The notes: generated by a model from the sequence alone, not told the origin. 64,000 bases of DNA from a virus (IMGVR_UViG_3300031951_000074:27615-91614), one strand, 5' to 3'; positions 8,910-18,790 are shown, numbered from the stretch's first letter. A program made the numbers and translations.

Positions 8910-9151
8910 GCTTTTACACTACTATAGAAAACGATTCAACCTCTAGTCTAGTAGTTATTGATGATACCAGAGAAATCATTATTGTTAGTGGAGCTATTGG
9001 CCCAAAGGGGGATAGTGGCGGAACCAACATAGGAAGTTATCCGGTTGTAGTATCAAATATTCAGGGCAATGATCTATTGTTGTTTAGCCAACCACAAAAT
9101 GCTTGGGTAAACGTACCTCAGACTTCAATAACAGACGGCGGAACTTTTTAA
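8906..9151 (+). CDS. Small tail-associated protein
   Basis: 81 residues starting in an ATGA overlap with the preceding gene. It contains a short collagen-like turn (GAIGPKGDSGG) after residue 30, then LLFSQPQNAWVNVPQ. Proteins of this type follow the preceding family in many environmental phages. Structural role inferred from position. Confidence 0.65.
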   Translation: MSFYTTIENDSTSSLVVIDDTREIIIVSGAIGPKGDSGGTNIGSYPVVVSNIQGNDLLLFSQPQNAWVNVPQTSITDGGTF

Positions 9152-9160
9152 GGAGGTTAG

Positions 9161-10444
9161 ATGGCGAATGTAATCAAATTAAAAAATTCCGGAAATCCAG
9201 GGGTTATTCCAACACCAGTACAGTTAGTACATGGCGAATTGGCTATTAACTATGCTGATGGTAAGTTATATTACAAAAAATCAGATAATACCATAGGCAC
9301 AATAACCGCACAAGGCGGAAGCGGTTATGCACTAGCAGGTAACAACACAGATATTACCAGTCTTACAGGTATTACTGGTAATATCTCAACAATAAGTTAT
9401 GTAGACTTTAATTTAAATAGTAATGTTACTGACCAAGAAGGCCGGTTGTATTGGAATAACCAAGACAATACCTTGGATATTTCTCATTCTAGTACATTTA
9501 AATCTGCTGTCAATCAAACTTCAGTAGTTCCTCCATGTTTAAACAACAGTGGAACAGCGATTGCAAAAGGCAATCTTGTAATGGCCACAGGCAGTCAGGG
9601 CGATAAAATAACTATCGCAAAGGCTGTTACCAATGGAACTATAGCAGCACAGTACATGCTGGGTGTTGCAGGCGAAAATATAACATCAGGACAAGAATTT
9701 TCGCATATCATAACAACTGGTGTTGTTAGAGACATAAACACTGAAATTTGGCCTGTTGGAACTGTGTTATACCCAGATCCTGCAGTGCCTGGCGGCTTGA
9801 CGAGTGTTGTTCCAACAGCCCCAAGTCTAAAAACTCCAATTGCAATAGTACTTCGTTCGCATCAAAATACTGGGCGAATTTATGTACGAATGACTTGGGC
9901 CAGTGGTTTAGGAATCACAGACTCAAATGTTCAAGTCTCCAATGTACAAAATCAAAACGTTCTTCAGTATAACTCACTGTTGGGCGTTTGGCAGAATGTT
10001 CAAGATTTGTACTTAAATGGAGAGTTAAGCCACAAAGGATTGGTGTTAACAGAAGGTAATAAAATAGATCAGGTACTGACTATTACCAAAACTCTTACAC
10101 TTACAACAGACTGGCAAGACACAGGAATAGATTCCACAGACTTAGAAACTGGCACTTATATAGTCCAACTTTACGCAAACGACACTGGCTCAGGCGGAAC
10201 AAATAGTAATGAGTATTACAGTGGCACAATGAGTTGGTACAGTGGACAAACAAATAGTTCATTAGAACTACCAACAGACGAAATTGTGTTACACAGAGCA
10301 GGGGGCAGTGGCGACGGAGCCATGTACCTTAGAACCTATAGAACACCACTAGCGGATCCTAGTGATTTAAAACTTCAAATCTACTCAAACACGGCCAGTG
10401 CATCTAGCAGCAACTACGTGTTTAAATTTAGAAAAATGATATAA
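9161..10444 (+). CDS. Tail fibre protein
   Basis: 427 residues with a very strong ribosome site (AAGGAGG) before ATG. The N-terminus (KLKNSG...HGELAINYADGKLYYKK) is the same attachment module as in the 138 gene. The middle (residues about 125-245) contains a conserved fibre domain (NSGTAIAKGNLVMATGSQGD, then TGVVRDINTEIWPVGTVLYP). The C-terminal about 130 residues (TKTLTLTTDWQDTGI, ELPTDEIVLHRAG) look like a trimeric tip. It is one of at least seven fibre-like proteins in the locus. Confidence 0.82.
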   Translation: MANVIKLKNSGNPGVIPTPVQLVHGELAINYADGKLYYKKSDNTIGTITAQGGSGYALAGNNTDITSLTGITGNISTISYVDFNLNSNVTDQEGRLYWNNQDNTLDISHSSTFKSAVNQTSVVPPCLNNSGTAIAKGNLVMATGSQGDKITIAKAVTNGTIAAQYMLGVAGENITSGQEFSHIITTGVVRDINTEIWPVGTVLYPDPAVPGGLTSVVPTAPSLKTPIAIVLRSHQNTGRIYVRMTWASGLGITDSNVQVSNVQNQNVLQYNSLLGVWQNVQDLYLNGELSHKGLVLTEGNKIDQVLTITKTLTLTTDWQDTGIDSTDLETGTYIVQLYANDTGSGGTNSNEYYSGTMSWYSGQTNSSLELPTDEIVLHRAGGSGDGAMYLRTYRTPLADPSDLKLQIYSNTASASSSNYVFKFRKMI

Positions 10445-10458
10445 CTTAGGAGCACGAC

Positions 10459-12357
10459 ATGGCTTTTAAAATTAAAGACGGTGTTAGAATAGGCACCACG
10501 GACATATTTGATAATGCTGGAACGTTACTAGTTAACGCACCAACTGCAACCAAGTGGCTCAACGCAAGAACCATCACTCTTGGTGGTGATCTGAGCGGTA
10601 GCGTGTCCGTAGACGGGTCACAAAACGTTACACTAACTGCAACTATTGCTGCAGACTCTGTTGCTTTAGGCACAGATACAACAGGTAATTACGTAAGTCT
10701 GGTACAAAGCAGTGGAACTGGTATTGTTGTTAGTGGAACCGCTGGAGAAAATGCAACATTTTCAGTTGCCCACGCAGACACCTCAACACAAGCTACTGTA
10801 ACCAACAGTGGCAGAACATACCTTCAAAGCATTACACTAGATGATTTTGGACACATTACTGCAGTAACTAGTGCAACAGAGCCAACAGAAGGCAGTGGTA
10901 CTCTTACCCTAAACATAGGCAGTGCTGGAGCAACTGGTAGTTCTGTAACAATTGCTACAGGTACTGGATTTAATGCTAACAGCAGCTCAAACGTTACATA
11001 CAGTGTAAGCGTTGGTCCAGCCCTGAGCGGATTAGCCACAACAATGACAGGTGCTGGGTCAGGCTTCTTGAAAAAGACCGCGGCCGATACTTATACAATC
11101 GACACAAACACGTACTTAACGGCCGAATCAGACACGTTGGCCACAGTAACAGGACGTGGGGCAACAACAAGTACTGCATTGAGCTTAACCAACTCAACAG
11201 CAAGCTCTAATACAACCACTGGTGCTCTAGTAGTAACTGGCGGTGTTGGTATTGGCGGTGCTTTAAACGTTGGCGGAAACACAGGAGTTACCGGCAACTT
11301 AACCATCACCGGCAACTTGATTGTAAATGGCACAACCACAACAGTCAATTCAACCACAACAACCTTAGACGATCCCATTATTACTCTGGGTGGCGATAGT
11401 GCTCCTGGTACTGACGACAACAAAGATCGTGGTGTTGAGTTCCGTTGGCACAATGGTACCTCCGCTAAAATCGGTTTCTTTGGGTACGACGACAGCACAG
11501 GCAAGTTTACCTTTATTCCAGATGCTACAAACTCTTCAGAAGTGTTCTCTGGCACTACTGGAGAAATTGATGCAAAGATTGATTGGAGTAACATTCTTAA
11601 TACTCCAGCCGCAGCAACAGTAAATAACGGTACATTAACATTAACAGCATCAGCTGGTGCAACAAACACTTCAGTTACTATTGGTACAGGTACTGGCTTT
11701 AGTGCAAACGATTCAAACAACGAAACTTATGACATTGATGTAGGCCCTGCATTAAGCAACTTGGCTACAACAATGACTGGTGCTGGTAGTGGTTTTTTAA
11801 AGAAAACAGCACAAGACACTTATACTGTTGATACAAACACATACTTAACGACCGAGTCCGACACATTATCTAGTGTAACAGCCCGGGGAAATACTACTAC
11901 TGATATCATCATCGCTGCAAATACTACACAAAGTACCAGCTCTCTTACAGGTGCTATTGTAGTAGGCGGTGGTTTGGGTGTTGCAAAGAACATTACAACA
12001 AAAGCATCGGTTGTATATAACAATTCAAGTGACGCAAAAATCAGTGAAGATTCTGGTCTATCAGCAACAGTAGCAACCACAACTACTACAGATTTGGATA
12101 CTTGGGCAGTTGCAACTTATCGCAGTGCACGTTACTTGGTACAGATCACACAAGGATCAAACTATCAAGTTAGCGAAGTATTGGTATTACACAACGGTAC
12201 TACTACAACAATGACTGAATATGCTGTATTGGAAAGCAACGGTGCCTTGGGTACATTGACCAGCGACATAAATGCAGGTAATGCCCGCCTACGAGTTACG
12301 ATGGGCACCTCAACTTCTGCTACTGTCAAGATTCATCGCACTCTGGTAACAGTATAA
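10459..12357 (+). CDS. Tail fibre protein with duplicated modules
   Basis: 632 residues beginning MAFKIKDGVRIGTTDIFDNAG. There are two long internal repeats (LSNLATTMTGAGSGFLKKTA and its copy LSGLATTMTGAGSGFLKKTA, about 240 residues apart), each followed by YT(I/V)DTNTYLT. Between them lies VTGGVGIGGALNVGGNT with a TTTTLDDPIITLGGD strand block common in fibres of marine and freshwater myophages. The C-terminal about 110 residues form a compact domain (ISEDSGLSATVATTTTTDLD) ending RTLVTV. AGGAG precedes the ATG. Confidence 0.82.
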   Translation: MAFKIKDGVRIGTTDIFDNAGTLLVNAPTATKWLNARTITLGGDLSGSVSVDGSQNVTLTATIAADSVALGTDTTGNYVSLVQSSGTGIVVSGTAGENATFSVAHADTSTQATVTNSGRTYLQSITLDDFGHITAVTSATEPTEGSGTLTLNIGSAGATGSSVTIATGTGFNANSSSNVTYSVSVGPALSGLATTMTGAGSGFLKKTAADTYTIDTNTYLTAESDTLATVTGRGATTSTALSLTNSTASSNTTTGALVVTGGVGIGGALNVGGNTGVTGNLTITGNLIVNGTTTTVNSTTTTLDDPIITLGGDSAPGTDDNKDRGVEFRWHNGTSAKIGFFGYDDSTGKFTFIPDATNSSEVFSGTTGEIDAKIDWSNILNTPAAATVNNGTLTLTASAGATNTSVTIGTGTGFSANDSNNETYDIDVGPALSNLATTMTGAGSGFLKKTAQDTYTVDTNTYLTTESDTLSSVTARGNTTTDIIIAANTTQSTSSLTGAIVVGGGLGVAKNITTKASVVYNNSSDAKISEDSGLSATVATTTTTDLDTWAVATYRSARYLVQITQGSNYQVSEVLVLHNGTTTTMTEYAVLESNGALGTLTSDINAGNARLRVTMGTSTSATVKIHRTLVTV

Positions 12358-12387
12358 TTTTAACAACCTCGTGGATAGGGAAACGGG

Positions 12388-13812
12388 ATGGCTAACGAAT
12401 TCAAAGTAAAAAACGGGATTAAATTTCCAGACAACACAATCCAAACTACCGCTGCTGCCGGCAGCGGTACTAGTTCATTAGTAAGCGGCACAGCAGTAAA
12501 TAGTACTAGTGGCACAACAATTGATTTTACCAGTATTCCATCTTGGGTAAAACGCGTTACTGTTATGTTTAGTGCTGTAAGTACAAGTGGTACTTCGTCT
12601 TTATTGGTTCAAATCGGCGATAGTGGCGGAATCGAAACCACAGGGTACGATAGTTATGCATTGTACGCCCCTTCTAGTGGTGGATTTATTTCGTCCACTT
12701 CTGGATACGTTCTAGAACCAACAGGATATTTGAGCGGCACAATCGCCAGGTATGGTATGATTGTACTAGCCAATTTAACAGGTAACAACTGGGTAGCATC
12801 TTCGAATTTGTACGAAGGATCTGGCGGTGTTGTAGCAATGGCCGCCGGAGGAAAAACCCTTTCTGCAGTATTGGATCGTGTTCGTGTTACCACAGTTAAT
12901 GGTACCGATACTTTTGACGGCGGCACTATCAACATATTATATGAAGGTGGTGGCGTTGGAGGCACGCTGGATTCAATAACAGACGTTAGCGCCCCGGCTC
13001 CTTCTAATGGCCAAGCACTGGTTTGGAACAGTACTACTAGTCAATGGGAAGCTCAAACTGTAAGTGGTGGTGGTGGAACAGGTATTTCTTGGAGTAAAAA
13101 GACTAGTAACTATACTGCGTCAAGCGGAGACTTTTTATTAACCGATACAGGATCTGGCAGTTTTACCGTAACATTGCCGTCTTCACCAACTACTGGAAAT
13201 TTTGTTGTAGTAGCAGATGCCAATGATTGGAAAACAAACAATCTAATAATTGCAAGAAACGGTAGTACAATAGAAGGATTATCTGAAGACTTGTATTTAA
13301 ATATAAAAGGAATCCAGGTAAGTATTATATTTGATGGCACTACTTGGGAAGTGTTTGCTTTTGCAGCACCTTCTATAGATATTACAAACGATACTTCTAC
13401 CAATACTACACAGTATCTTACAATGTCGCGAGCCACAAGTGGGGCTCTGAACGGTGCCTATGTTAGCAATAGTGGTTTAACATTTAATCCAAGTACTGGT
13501 ACTCTGTCTTCTACCAATTACAACTCTTTATCAGATAAAAACCTTAAAAAGAATATACAGCCACTAGAAGATTATGGCTTTATATTAGATCAATTAAACC
13601 CTGTAAAATTTCAATGGAAGTCGAACGACAAAACAGGATTTGGTTTAATAGCTCAAGAGGTTGAAAAAGTATTACCAGAAATAGTAGAAGATAATGATAC
13701 TTATAAAACAGTAAGCTATCAACAGCTTATACCATTTTTATTAGCGTGTGTTAAACAACAGCAAAAAGAACTAGAAGAATTAAAGGAGATAGTAAATGGC
13801 AACATTAACTGA
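12388..13812 (+). CDS. Tail fibre with C-terminal S74 intramolecular chaperone
   Basis: 474 residues. The N-terminus MANEFKVKNGIKFPDNTIQTT is a fibre-attachment motif. The C-terminal about 90 residues begin YNSLSDKNLKKNIQPL and contain FQWKSNDKTGFGLIAQEVEKVLP, the hallmark of peptidase S74 (endosialidase-type intramolecular chaperone), ending in a coiled coil. In this family a Ser-Lys dyad, here within SDKNLKK, cuts the chaperone off after trimer folding, so the mature fibre probably ends near residue 378. The 3' end overlaps the next gene by 17 bp. Confidence 0.88.
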   Translation: MANEFKVKNGIKFPDNTIQTTAAAGSGTSSLVSGTAVNSTSGTTIDFTSIPSWVKRVTVMFSAVSTSGTSSLLVQIGDSGGIETTGYDSYALYAPSSGGFISSTSGYVLEPTGYLSGTIARYGMIVLANLTGNNWVASSNLYEGSGGVVAMAAGGKTLSAVLDRVRVTTVNGTDTFDGGTINILYEGGGVGGTLDSITDVSAPAPSNGQALVWNSTTSQWEAQTVSGGGGTGISWSKKTSNYTASSGDFLLTDTGSGSFTVTLPSSPTTGNFVVVADANDWKTNNLIIARNGSTIEGLSEDLYLNIKGIQVSIIFDGTTWEVFAFAAPSIDITNDTSTNTTQYLTMSRATSGALNGAYVSNSGLTFNPSTGTLSSTNYNSLSDKNLKKNIQPLEDYGFILDQLNPVKFQWKSNDKTGFGLIAQEVEKVLPEIVEDNDTYKTVSYQQLIPFLLACVKQQQKELEELKEIVNGNIN

Positions 13813-14071
13813 TTTATTGGGCTCTACTTTTAGTGGGTTGGGCTTTACCTTTTATCCTTCTTTTAATTTAGCAACTGTTTACAATAAAAATGACGTAGTT
13901 CATTACAGTACAAATGGAAATACTTATGTGGCTATAGCTAACGGTATATCCACGGGAACTACTCCAGACCTGGATACTTCTAACTGGGCACTGTTTGTTC
14001 CAAAGGGTGATACGGGCGGTGGTGGAATTACAACAGGAAAAGCCATTGCAATGGCCATAGTTTTTGGATAA
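13796..14071 (+). CDS. Small tail protein with carbohydrate-binding-like fold
   Basis: 91 residues. The central part (YNKNDVVHYSTNGNTYVAI, then TPDLDTSNWALF) follows the chitin/carbohydrate-binding (CBM5/12-like) pattern also seen at 4282, then a collagen-like PKGDTGGGG tail. The start lies inside the previous gene's 3' end, preceded by AAAGGAGATAG. Likely a virion decoration or receptor-contact protein. Confidence 0.65.
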   Translation: MATLTDLLGSTFSGLGFTFYPSFNLATVYNKNDVVHYSTNGNTYVAIANGISTGTTPDLDTSNWALFVPKGDTGGGGITTGKAIAMAIVFG

Positions 14072-14083
14072 GGATAATAAAAA

Positions 14084-14449
14084 ATGGCAAATCCTAATAT
14101 TGTAAACGTAGCAACCATACTTGGAAGAACTGTTGGTGCTGCTTTAACTACAACTAGTGCCGACATTGTAACCAACAGTGCGGGTAGTAACAAGATTTTT
14201 AAAATCAACTCCGTCTATGTGTCTAATGTAGACGGAACCAATAATGCGACTGTTGATGTTACTTTTTACGATGCCAGCGCAACAACAAGTTATTATTTAG
14301 CGGATGCGATTGTTGTGCCTGTTACATCAACCTTAAAAGTAGTAACAAAAGATGCTTCTATTTACTTAGAAGAGGGCGATAAAATTGCAGCACTAGCCAG
14401 TGCTAATAATGATTTACAGATCGTTGTTAGTTACGAGGAGATCAGCTAA
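14084..14449 (+). CDS. Conserved virion-like protein
   Basis: 121 residues of predicted beta-rich protein (MANPNIVNVATILGRTVGAAL, then IFKINSVYVSNVDGTN, YLEEGDKIAALASANNDLQI). Similar small proteins occur among structural genes of T4-like cyanophages and other aquatic phages. No enzymatic motif. The stop overlaps the next ATG by 1 base (TAATG), indicating coupled translation. Confidence 0.65.
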   Translation: MANPNIVNVATILGRTVGAALTTTSADIVTNSAGSNKIFKINSVYVSNVDGTNNATVDVTFYDASATTSYYLADAIVVPVTSTLKVVTKDASIYLEEGDKIAALASANNDLQIVVSYEEIS

Positions 14450-15366
14450 TGAACGGTAATTTAATAGGTGCTGTAAATTTACCAACTATTAGTTCTGCTT
14501 CAGGTGTATGGACTATTGAAGAAGTAAAACTAGCACGGCAGCAGAGTATTTGGCCAGGACTCATAGTTATAGACTACTTGATAGTTGCAGGCGGTGGCGG
14601 TGGTTCTGATTATGGTGCTGGTGGCGCCGGCGGATATAGAACAGGTACTATTAATACTGGTGTGTTTAATAACAGTTTTACTATTACTGTTGGTGCAGGT
14701 GGTTCCGGTGCAGCCACAGGCTCTAACGGATCAGACTCTGTACTAGGTACATTTGTATCATCAGGCGGCGGTAGAGGGGGAAAAGCAAACACAAGCCCGG
14801 GGCAAAATGGCGGATCTGGTGGCGGTGGTGGTTATGCAAGTACAGGCAATCCCGGAGGTTTGGGTAACACCCCAGCAACTACTCCATCACAAGGTAATAA
14901 CGGTGGAGCAGGTTATAATCTAAACGGTGCACCATTTGCAGCAGGTGGCGGAGGTGGTGCAGGTGCAGTGGGTCAGGCAGGTCAATCCACCATTGGTGGT
15001 GCGGGTGGTGCGGGGTCTTCTTCAACAATAACAGGTTCGTCAGTCACTTACGCAGGAGGTGGTGGGGGAGGACATTTCAGCGGAACCGGAGGAAATGCAA
15101 GTGGTGGTACCGGTGGGGGTGGTACAGGTGGTAAAAATAGCTCTGGTACAACTGCAGGCACTGCAAATACTGGCGGCGGCGGCGGCGGTTCTGGTGTAAC
15201 TAGCGGTTCTGGAGGATCTGGTGGTTCGGGGGTAGTAATTATAGCATATCTTGATTCTTTTCCGGCATTAAGTAGTATAGATGTTGGGTTAACATACGAC
15301 CAACCTTCAAGATCAGGTTACAGAGTATATAGATTTACTGCAGGTACCGGAACCGTTACGGTTTAA
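14449..15366 (+). CDS. Glycine-rich adhesin
   Basis: 305 residues. After about 40 residues comes VIDYLIVAGGGGGSDYGAGGAGGYR, then about 170 residues of Gly-Gly-Gly blocks separated by short strands (SFTITVGAGGSG, VTYAGGGGGG), closing with SGVVIIAYLDSFP and a small C-terminal cap. This is the polyglycine architecture of phage tail-tip adhesins and of the C-terminus of the 138 gene. Probable role: host receptor recognition. Confidence 0.8.
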   Translation: MNGNLIGAVNLPTISSASGVWTIEEVKLARQQSIWPGLIVIDYLIVAGGGGGSDYGAGGAGGYRTGTINTGVFNNSFTITVGAGGSGAATGSNGSDSVLGTFVSSGGGRGGKANTSPGQNGGSGGGGGYASTGNPGGLGNTPATTPSQGNNGGAGYNLNGAPFAAGGGGGAGAVGQAGQSTIGGAGGAGSSSTITGSSVTYAGGGGGGHFSGTGGNASGGTGGGGTGGKNSSGTTAGTANTGGGGGGSGVTSGSGGSGGSGVVIIAYLDSFPALSSIDVGLTYDQPSRSGYRVYRFTAGTGTVTV

Positions 15367-15381
15367 ATAAAGAGAATAAAA

Positions 15382-15756
15382 ATGGCACACTATGCTTTTA
15401 TAGATGACAATAATATAGTCACAGAGGTTATTGTAGGAAAAGATGAGAATGAAGGTTTAATTAATTGGGAGGAATACTACGGTAATTTTAGAAAAAAACG
15501 CTGCCTTCGCACTTCTTTTAATACATACGGTAATAAGCACTTAAATAATGGCACACCGTTTAGGAAAAATTATGCAGGTGTAGGATATACCTATGACACT
15601 CGACTAGATGCATTCATTCCACCTAAACCATATAGCAGTTGGGTATTAGATGAAGAAACATGTATTTGGCAAGCACCTGTTCCCATGCCGAATGACGGAT
15701 CGTCGTATATTTGGGATGAAGAATCAACGTCTTGGAAAAATAATAATATCAATTAA
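15382..15756 (+). CDS. Conserved phage protein of fibre locus
   Basis: 124 residues. The order MAHYAFIDDNNIVTEVIVGKDE, NWEEYYGN, CLRTSFNTYGNKH, GTPFRKNYAGVGYTYD, DAFIPPKPYSSWVLDEETC, WDEESTSW belongs to a well-conserved small protein found beside fibre genes in many cyanophages and pelagiphages. Its biochemical role is not known to me; it is Trp-rich and probably structural. Confidence 0.75.
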   Translation: MAHYAFIDDNNIVTEVIVGKDENEGLINWEEYYGNFRKKRCLRTSFNTYGNKHLNNGTPFRKNYAGVGYTYDTRLDAFIPPKPYSSWVLDEETCIWQAPVPMPNDGSSYIWDEESTSWKNNNIN

Positions 15757-15782
15757 ATAAGCCGAGTTCAAAAGGAGCGAAG

Positions 15783-16313
15783 ATGGCTATTAAAGTACAA
15801 AATACTACTGTAATAAATGACAGTAGACAGTTAGAAAATATAAGTAATTTAAAGACTGTTAACAGTCAAAGTATATTGGGGGCTGGCGATATTTCTATTA
15901 CTGGTATTCCAACAGCCGGTACAACGGGACAAGTACTTACAAAAAATAGTTCTACAAACTACGATGTTTCTTGGATAAATCCAGGAAATGAAGTAACCTC
16001 AACTGTTACCAGTAGTGCAGGTGCTGCTACCATAAATACCAGTCTAGCAACTGTATTTTTGCATTCTTTAACAGAGAATACCACATATACATTTTCTAAT
16101 CCTCCTGCAAGCGGAACTGGATATACTATTACTTTAAAAATAGTACAAAACAGCACTCCTCGTACAATTACTTGGCCAGCCAGTGTAAAATGGGTAGCTG
16201 CATCACCGCCAACACTATCAACAGGAAGCGGCGACGTTGACGTATTTGCGTTTTTTACGCATGATGCAGGAACTAACTGGTATGGTTTTGTTGCTGGACA
16301 GGATCTGTCATGA
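15783..16313 (+). CDS. Short tail fibre protein
   Basis: 176 residues. Starts MAIKVQNTTVINDSRQLENI, a fibre-attachment N-terminus, followed by SQSILGAGDISITG and a fibre motif (TAGTTGQVLTKNS). The second half is a compact beta domain with TLKIVQNSTPRTITWPASVKW, a module widespread in phage fibres. Preceded by AAAGGAG. Its stop overlaps the next start (ATGA). Confidence 0.75.
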   Translation: MAIKVQNTTVINDSRQLENISNLKTVNSQSILGAGDISITGIPTAGTTGQVLTKNSSTNYDVSWINPGNEVTSTVTSSAGAATINTSLATVFLHSLTENTTYTFSNPPASGTGYTITLKIVQNSTPRTITWPASVKWVAASPPTLSTGSGDVDVFAFFTHDAGTNWYGFVAGQDLS

Positions 16314-17860
16314 GTTCCAATAGAAAGATATTAATGGCAGCTGCTGGTAACACTAAGCCTGGGTGGGAATTGGACAAAGCAGTTTTACCAAATTTTTTGA
16401 ATGTTAATAGTCAGACCGCCAATGCATTTGGAATGTTCTTTAGCCCTGATGGCTTAAACTTGTATATTGGAGGTGATTCTTCAGTATTTCAGTATGTGTT
16501 GAGTACTGCTTGGTTGGTATCCACAGCTACATACACAAGATCTTTTACTTTTACAAATTCAATAGTGGGTGTACATTTTAGTACAGACGGTACTAAAATG
16601 TTTATAATAAATCCGAATCACTTAATAACAAGGTACACAGTGAGCACTCCTTGGAATATAAGTACTCTTACCTATGGTGGAGAAATTCAACTCTACTCGT
16701 ACGATACCTCACCCCAAGATCTATTTTTTAGCTCTGATGGTACTATCATGTATACTTTAGGATCTACAACTGACTCCGTGTATCAATTTACTTTAGGATC
16801 TGCCTGGAGTTTGTCTAGTGTAACGTATGTTCAAAGCTTTTCAGTCACAGCACAAGACACAACGCCAACTGGTTTATTTTTTAAAGCAGACGGCACTAAG
16901 ATGTACGTCATGGGACTTGCAGGAGACGATATAAATGAATACGCTCTTAGTACTGCATGGAATATAAGTACAGCAAGTTTTGTGCGAGTCAGCGGAGGTA
17001 CTCCAGAAGGAAGTCCAGGTGGTTTATTTTTTAAACCTGATGGTTCTGTGGTATATTTTGTCGGAAGTGGTCTAGACACAGTTTATACCTATATTGCTAC
17101 AACTCCTTGGAATGTATCCACGCTTAAAACAGACAGATTTTTTAGAGTTGCAACCCAAGAGACGAGTCCGCAAGCAATATTCTTTAAACCAGATGGTACA
17201 AAAATGTACGTCATGGGATCTACAGGAGACGATGTCAATGAATACAGTCTTAGTACTGCCTGGGATATATCCAGTGCTACTTATGTAAGAATATTTGTTG
17301 TTTCAACACAAGAAACAACGCCAACTGGTTTATTTTTTAAAGCAGACGGTACTAGAATGTACGTAGTAGGTAGTACTGGCGACGATATAAACGAATACAG
17401 TCTTAGTACTCCATGGGATATAAGTACTGCTACTTATGTAAGAGTTTCTTTAGCGCTAACGGAAACTAATCCACAAGCACTATTCTTTAAACCAGATGGT
17501 ACTAAGATGTATTTAATAGGTAGTACATACGATCAGGTGGCGGAATACGACTTGTTAACTGCATGGAATGTAAACACTCTAGCCTCTGTAGGAACATTCT
17601 CTCCTGGATTCGACACTGGGCCTACAGGAATATTTTTTAAACCAGATGGTTCTAGAATGTTTCTTTATGGATTTGGTAATGACAAAGTTTATTCTTATAA
17701 TCTAAGTACTGCATGGAATATTTCAACGGCATCATACTACCAACAATTGAGTTTAAAAAATCTGGATGAAATAATAAATGATATTTATATAAGACCAGAC
17801 GGTAAAAAGTTGTATGCTGTAGGCAGTACAATTGATGCAGTTTTTGAAATAAATTTATAA
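16310..17860 (+). CDS. Beta-propeller tail protein
   Basis: 516 residues made almost wholly of about 11 repeats of about 43 residues with the core LFFKPDGTKMYVMGSTGDDV followed by NEYSLSTAWDIS. This WD40/YVTN-like repeat forms a beta-propeller and is common in tail proteins of aquatic phages. The repeat count suggests one large or two stacked propellers. Probably a receptor-binding or decorating component. The start is in an ATGA overlap with the previous fibre. Confidence 0.8.
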   Translation: MSSNRKILMAAAGNTKPGWELDKAVLPNFLNVNSQTANAFGMFFSPDGLNLYIGGDSSVFQYVLSTAWLVSTATYTRSFTFTNSIVGVHFSTDGTKMFIINPNHLITRYTVSTPWNISTLTYGGEIQLYSYDTSPQDLFFSSDGTIMYTLGSTTDSVYQFTLGSAWSLSSVTYVQSFSVTAQDTTPTGLFFKADGTKMYVMGLAGDDINEYALSTAWNISTASFVRVSGGTPEGSPGGLFFKPDGSVVYFVGSGLDTVYTYIATTPWNVSTLKTDRFFRVATQETSPQAIFFKPDGTKMYVMGSTGDDVNEYSLSTAWDISSATYVRIFVVSTQETTPTGLFFKADGTRMYVVGSTGDDINEYSLSTPWDISTATYVRVSLALTETNPQALFFKPDGTKMYLIGSTYDQVAEYDLLTAWNVNTLASVGTFSPGFDTGPTGIFFKPDGSRMFLYGFGNDKVYSYNLSTAWNISTASYYQQLSLKNLDEIINDIYIRPDGKKLYAVGSTIDAVFEINL

Positions 17861-17871
17861 AAGGAATAATA

Positions 17872-18303
17872 ATGCATTTAAAAATCCTACCAGACAATTC
17901 TGTATTATTTCCATACAGTTTATCTGATCTATACAACTCAAATCCAAATACAAGTTTTCCCTCAACATTATCAGAAGAACTATTAAATAGTTATAAAATA
18001 TATTCTGTAAAAGCAACTCCACCAATACAAATCGACCCTAAAACGCATAAACTGGTACAAAGTGCAGAAAAAGTAGGTGAAATCTGGACTCAGGTTTGGA
18101 ATACTGAACCACTGAATGTTGAAACCGCCAGCCTAAACGTACGAGCACACAGAAATAAATTGTTAACAAAATCAGACTGGACACAAACAGAAGACAGTCC
18201 TGTTAACAAGGCCTCTTGGAAGACATATCGTCAAGCACTACGAGATATTAGTCTTCAAACCAACTTTCCCCATGAAGTAACGTGGCCGACACCACCAAAT
18301 TGA
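17872..18303 (+). CDS. Tail assembly chaperone-like protein
   Basis: 143 residues. The C-terminal 60 residues (VRAHRNKLLTKSDWTQTEDS, then WKTYRQALRDIS, FPHEVTWPTPP) match the Phage_tail_APC-type domain (R..LL..TDWTQ, YRQALRDI, W P). The N-terminal part carries the usual GEIWTQVWNTEPL strand. Members of this family help fold or attach distal tail fibres. It sits directly after the fibre block, preceded by AAGGAATAA. Confidence 0.8.
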   Translation: MHLKILPDNSVLFPYSLSDLYNSNPNTSFPSTLSEELLNSYKIYSVKATPPIQIDPKTHKLVQSAEKVGEIWTQVWNTEPLNVETASLNVRAHRNKLLTKSDWTQTEDSPVNKASWKTYRQALRDISLQTNFPHEVTWPTPPN

Positions 18304-18325
18304 GATTTAAATAAAGGAGTCCACT

Positions 18326-18790
18326 ATGGACCCTATTACTGCAATAGCTATGGCGAGTACTGCATTGGGTACAATTAAAAGCGCTATAAACACTGGAAAG
18401 GAAATTCACGAAGTAACCAGTGAAATAGGCAAATTTTTTGGAGCGGTAACAACCGCAAGGAGTATTCCAAAAAAGAAAAAGTCTATTTTTAAAAAGTTAT
18501 TGGATAAAGGGTCCGTAGAGCAAGAAGCTCTGGAAACAATTGTCAATCAGAAAAAACTGGAGCAAATGGAGTCTGAACTACGTGAGTTAATCGTGTATAC
18601 TTATGGTGTAGAAACCTACAGAGACATGATTATCTTGCGTAGAAAGATAAAACTGGACAGAGAATTAGAGGAAAAGAAAGAGCTTTTGAAAAGAAAAGAA
18701 CTGTTTGAAAACTATATTTATGCAGCCGTTATAATGGGATGTGTTGGTGTAATAGCTTGGATAACAATCGTAATACTACAAAATATATAA
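18326..18790 (+). CDS. Membrane-anchored coiled-coil phage protein
   Basis: 154 residues. The N-terminus MDPITAIAMASTALGTIKSA is small-residue-rich and helical, followed by a basic stretch (PKKKKSIFKKL), a charged coiled coil (residues about 60-125) and one C-terminal membrane helix (YAAVIMGCVGVIAWITIVIL). Similar proteins occur near lysis genes in T4-like phages of aquatic hosts, without known function. AAAGGAG precedes the start. It may belong to the lysis region. Confidence 0.65.
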   Translation: MDPITAIAMASTALGTIKSAINTGKEIHEVTSEIGKFFGAVTTARSIPKKKKSIFKKLLDKGSVEQEALETIVNQKKLEQMESELRELIVYTYGVETYRDMIILRRKIKLDRELEEKKELLKRKELFENYIYAAVIMGCVGVIAWITIVILQNI

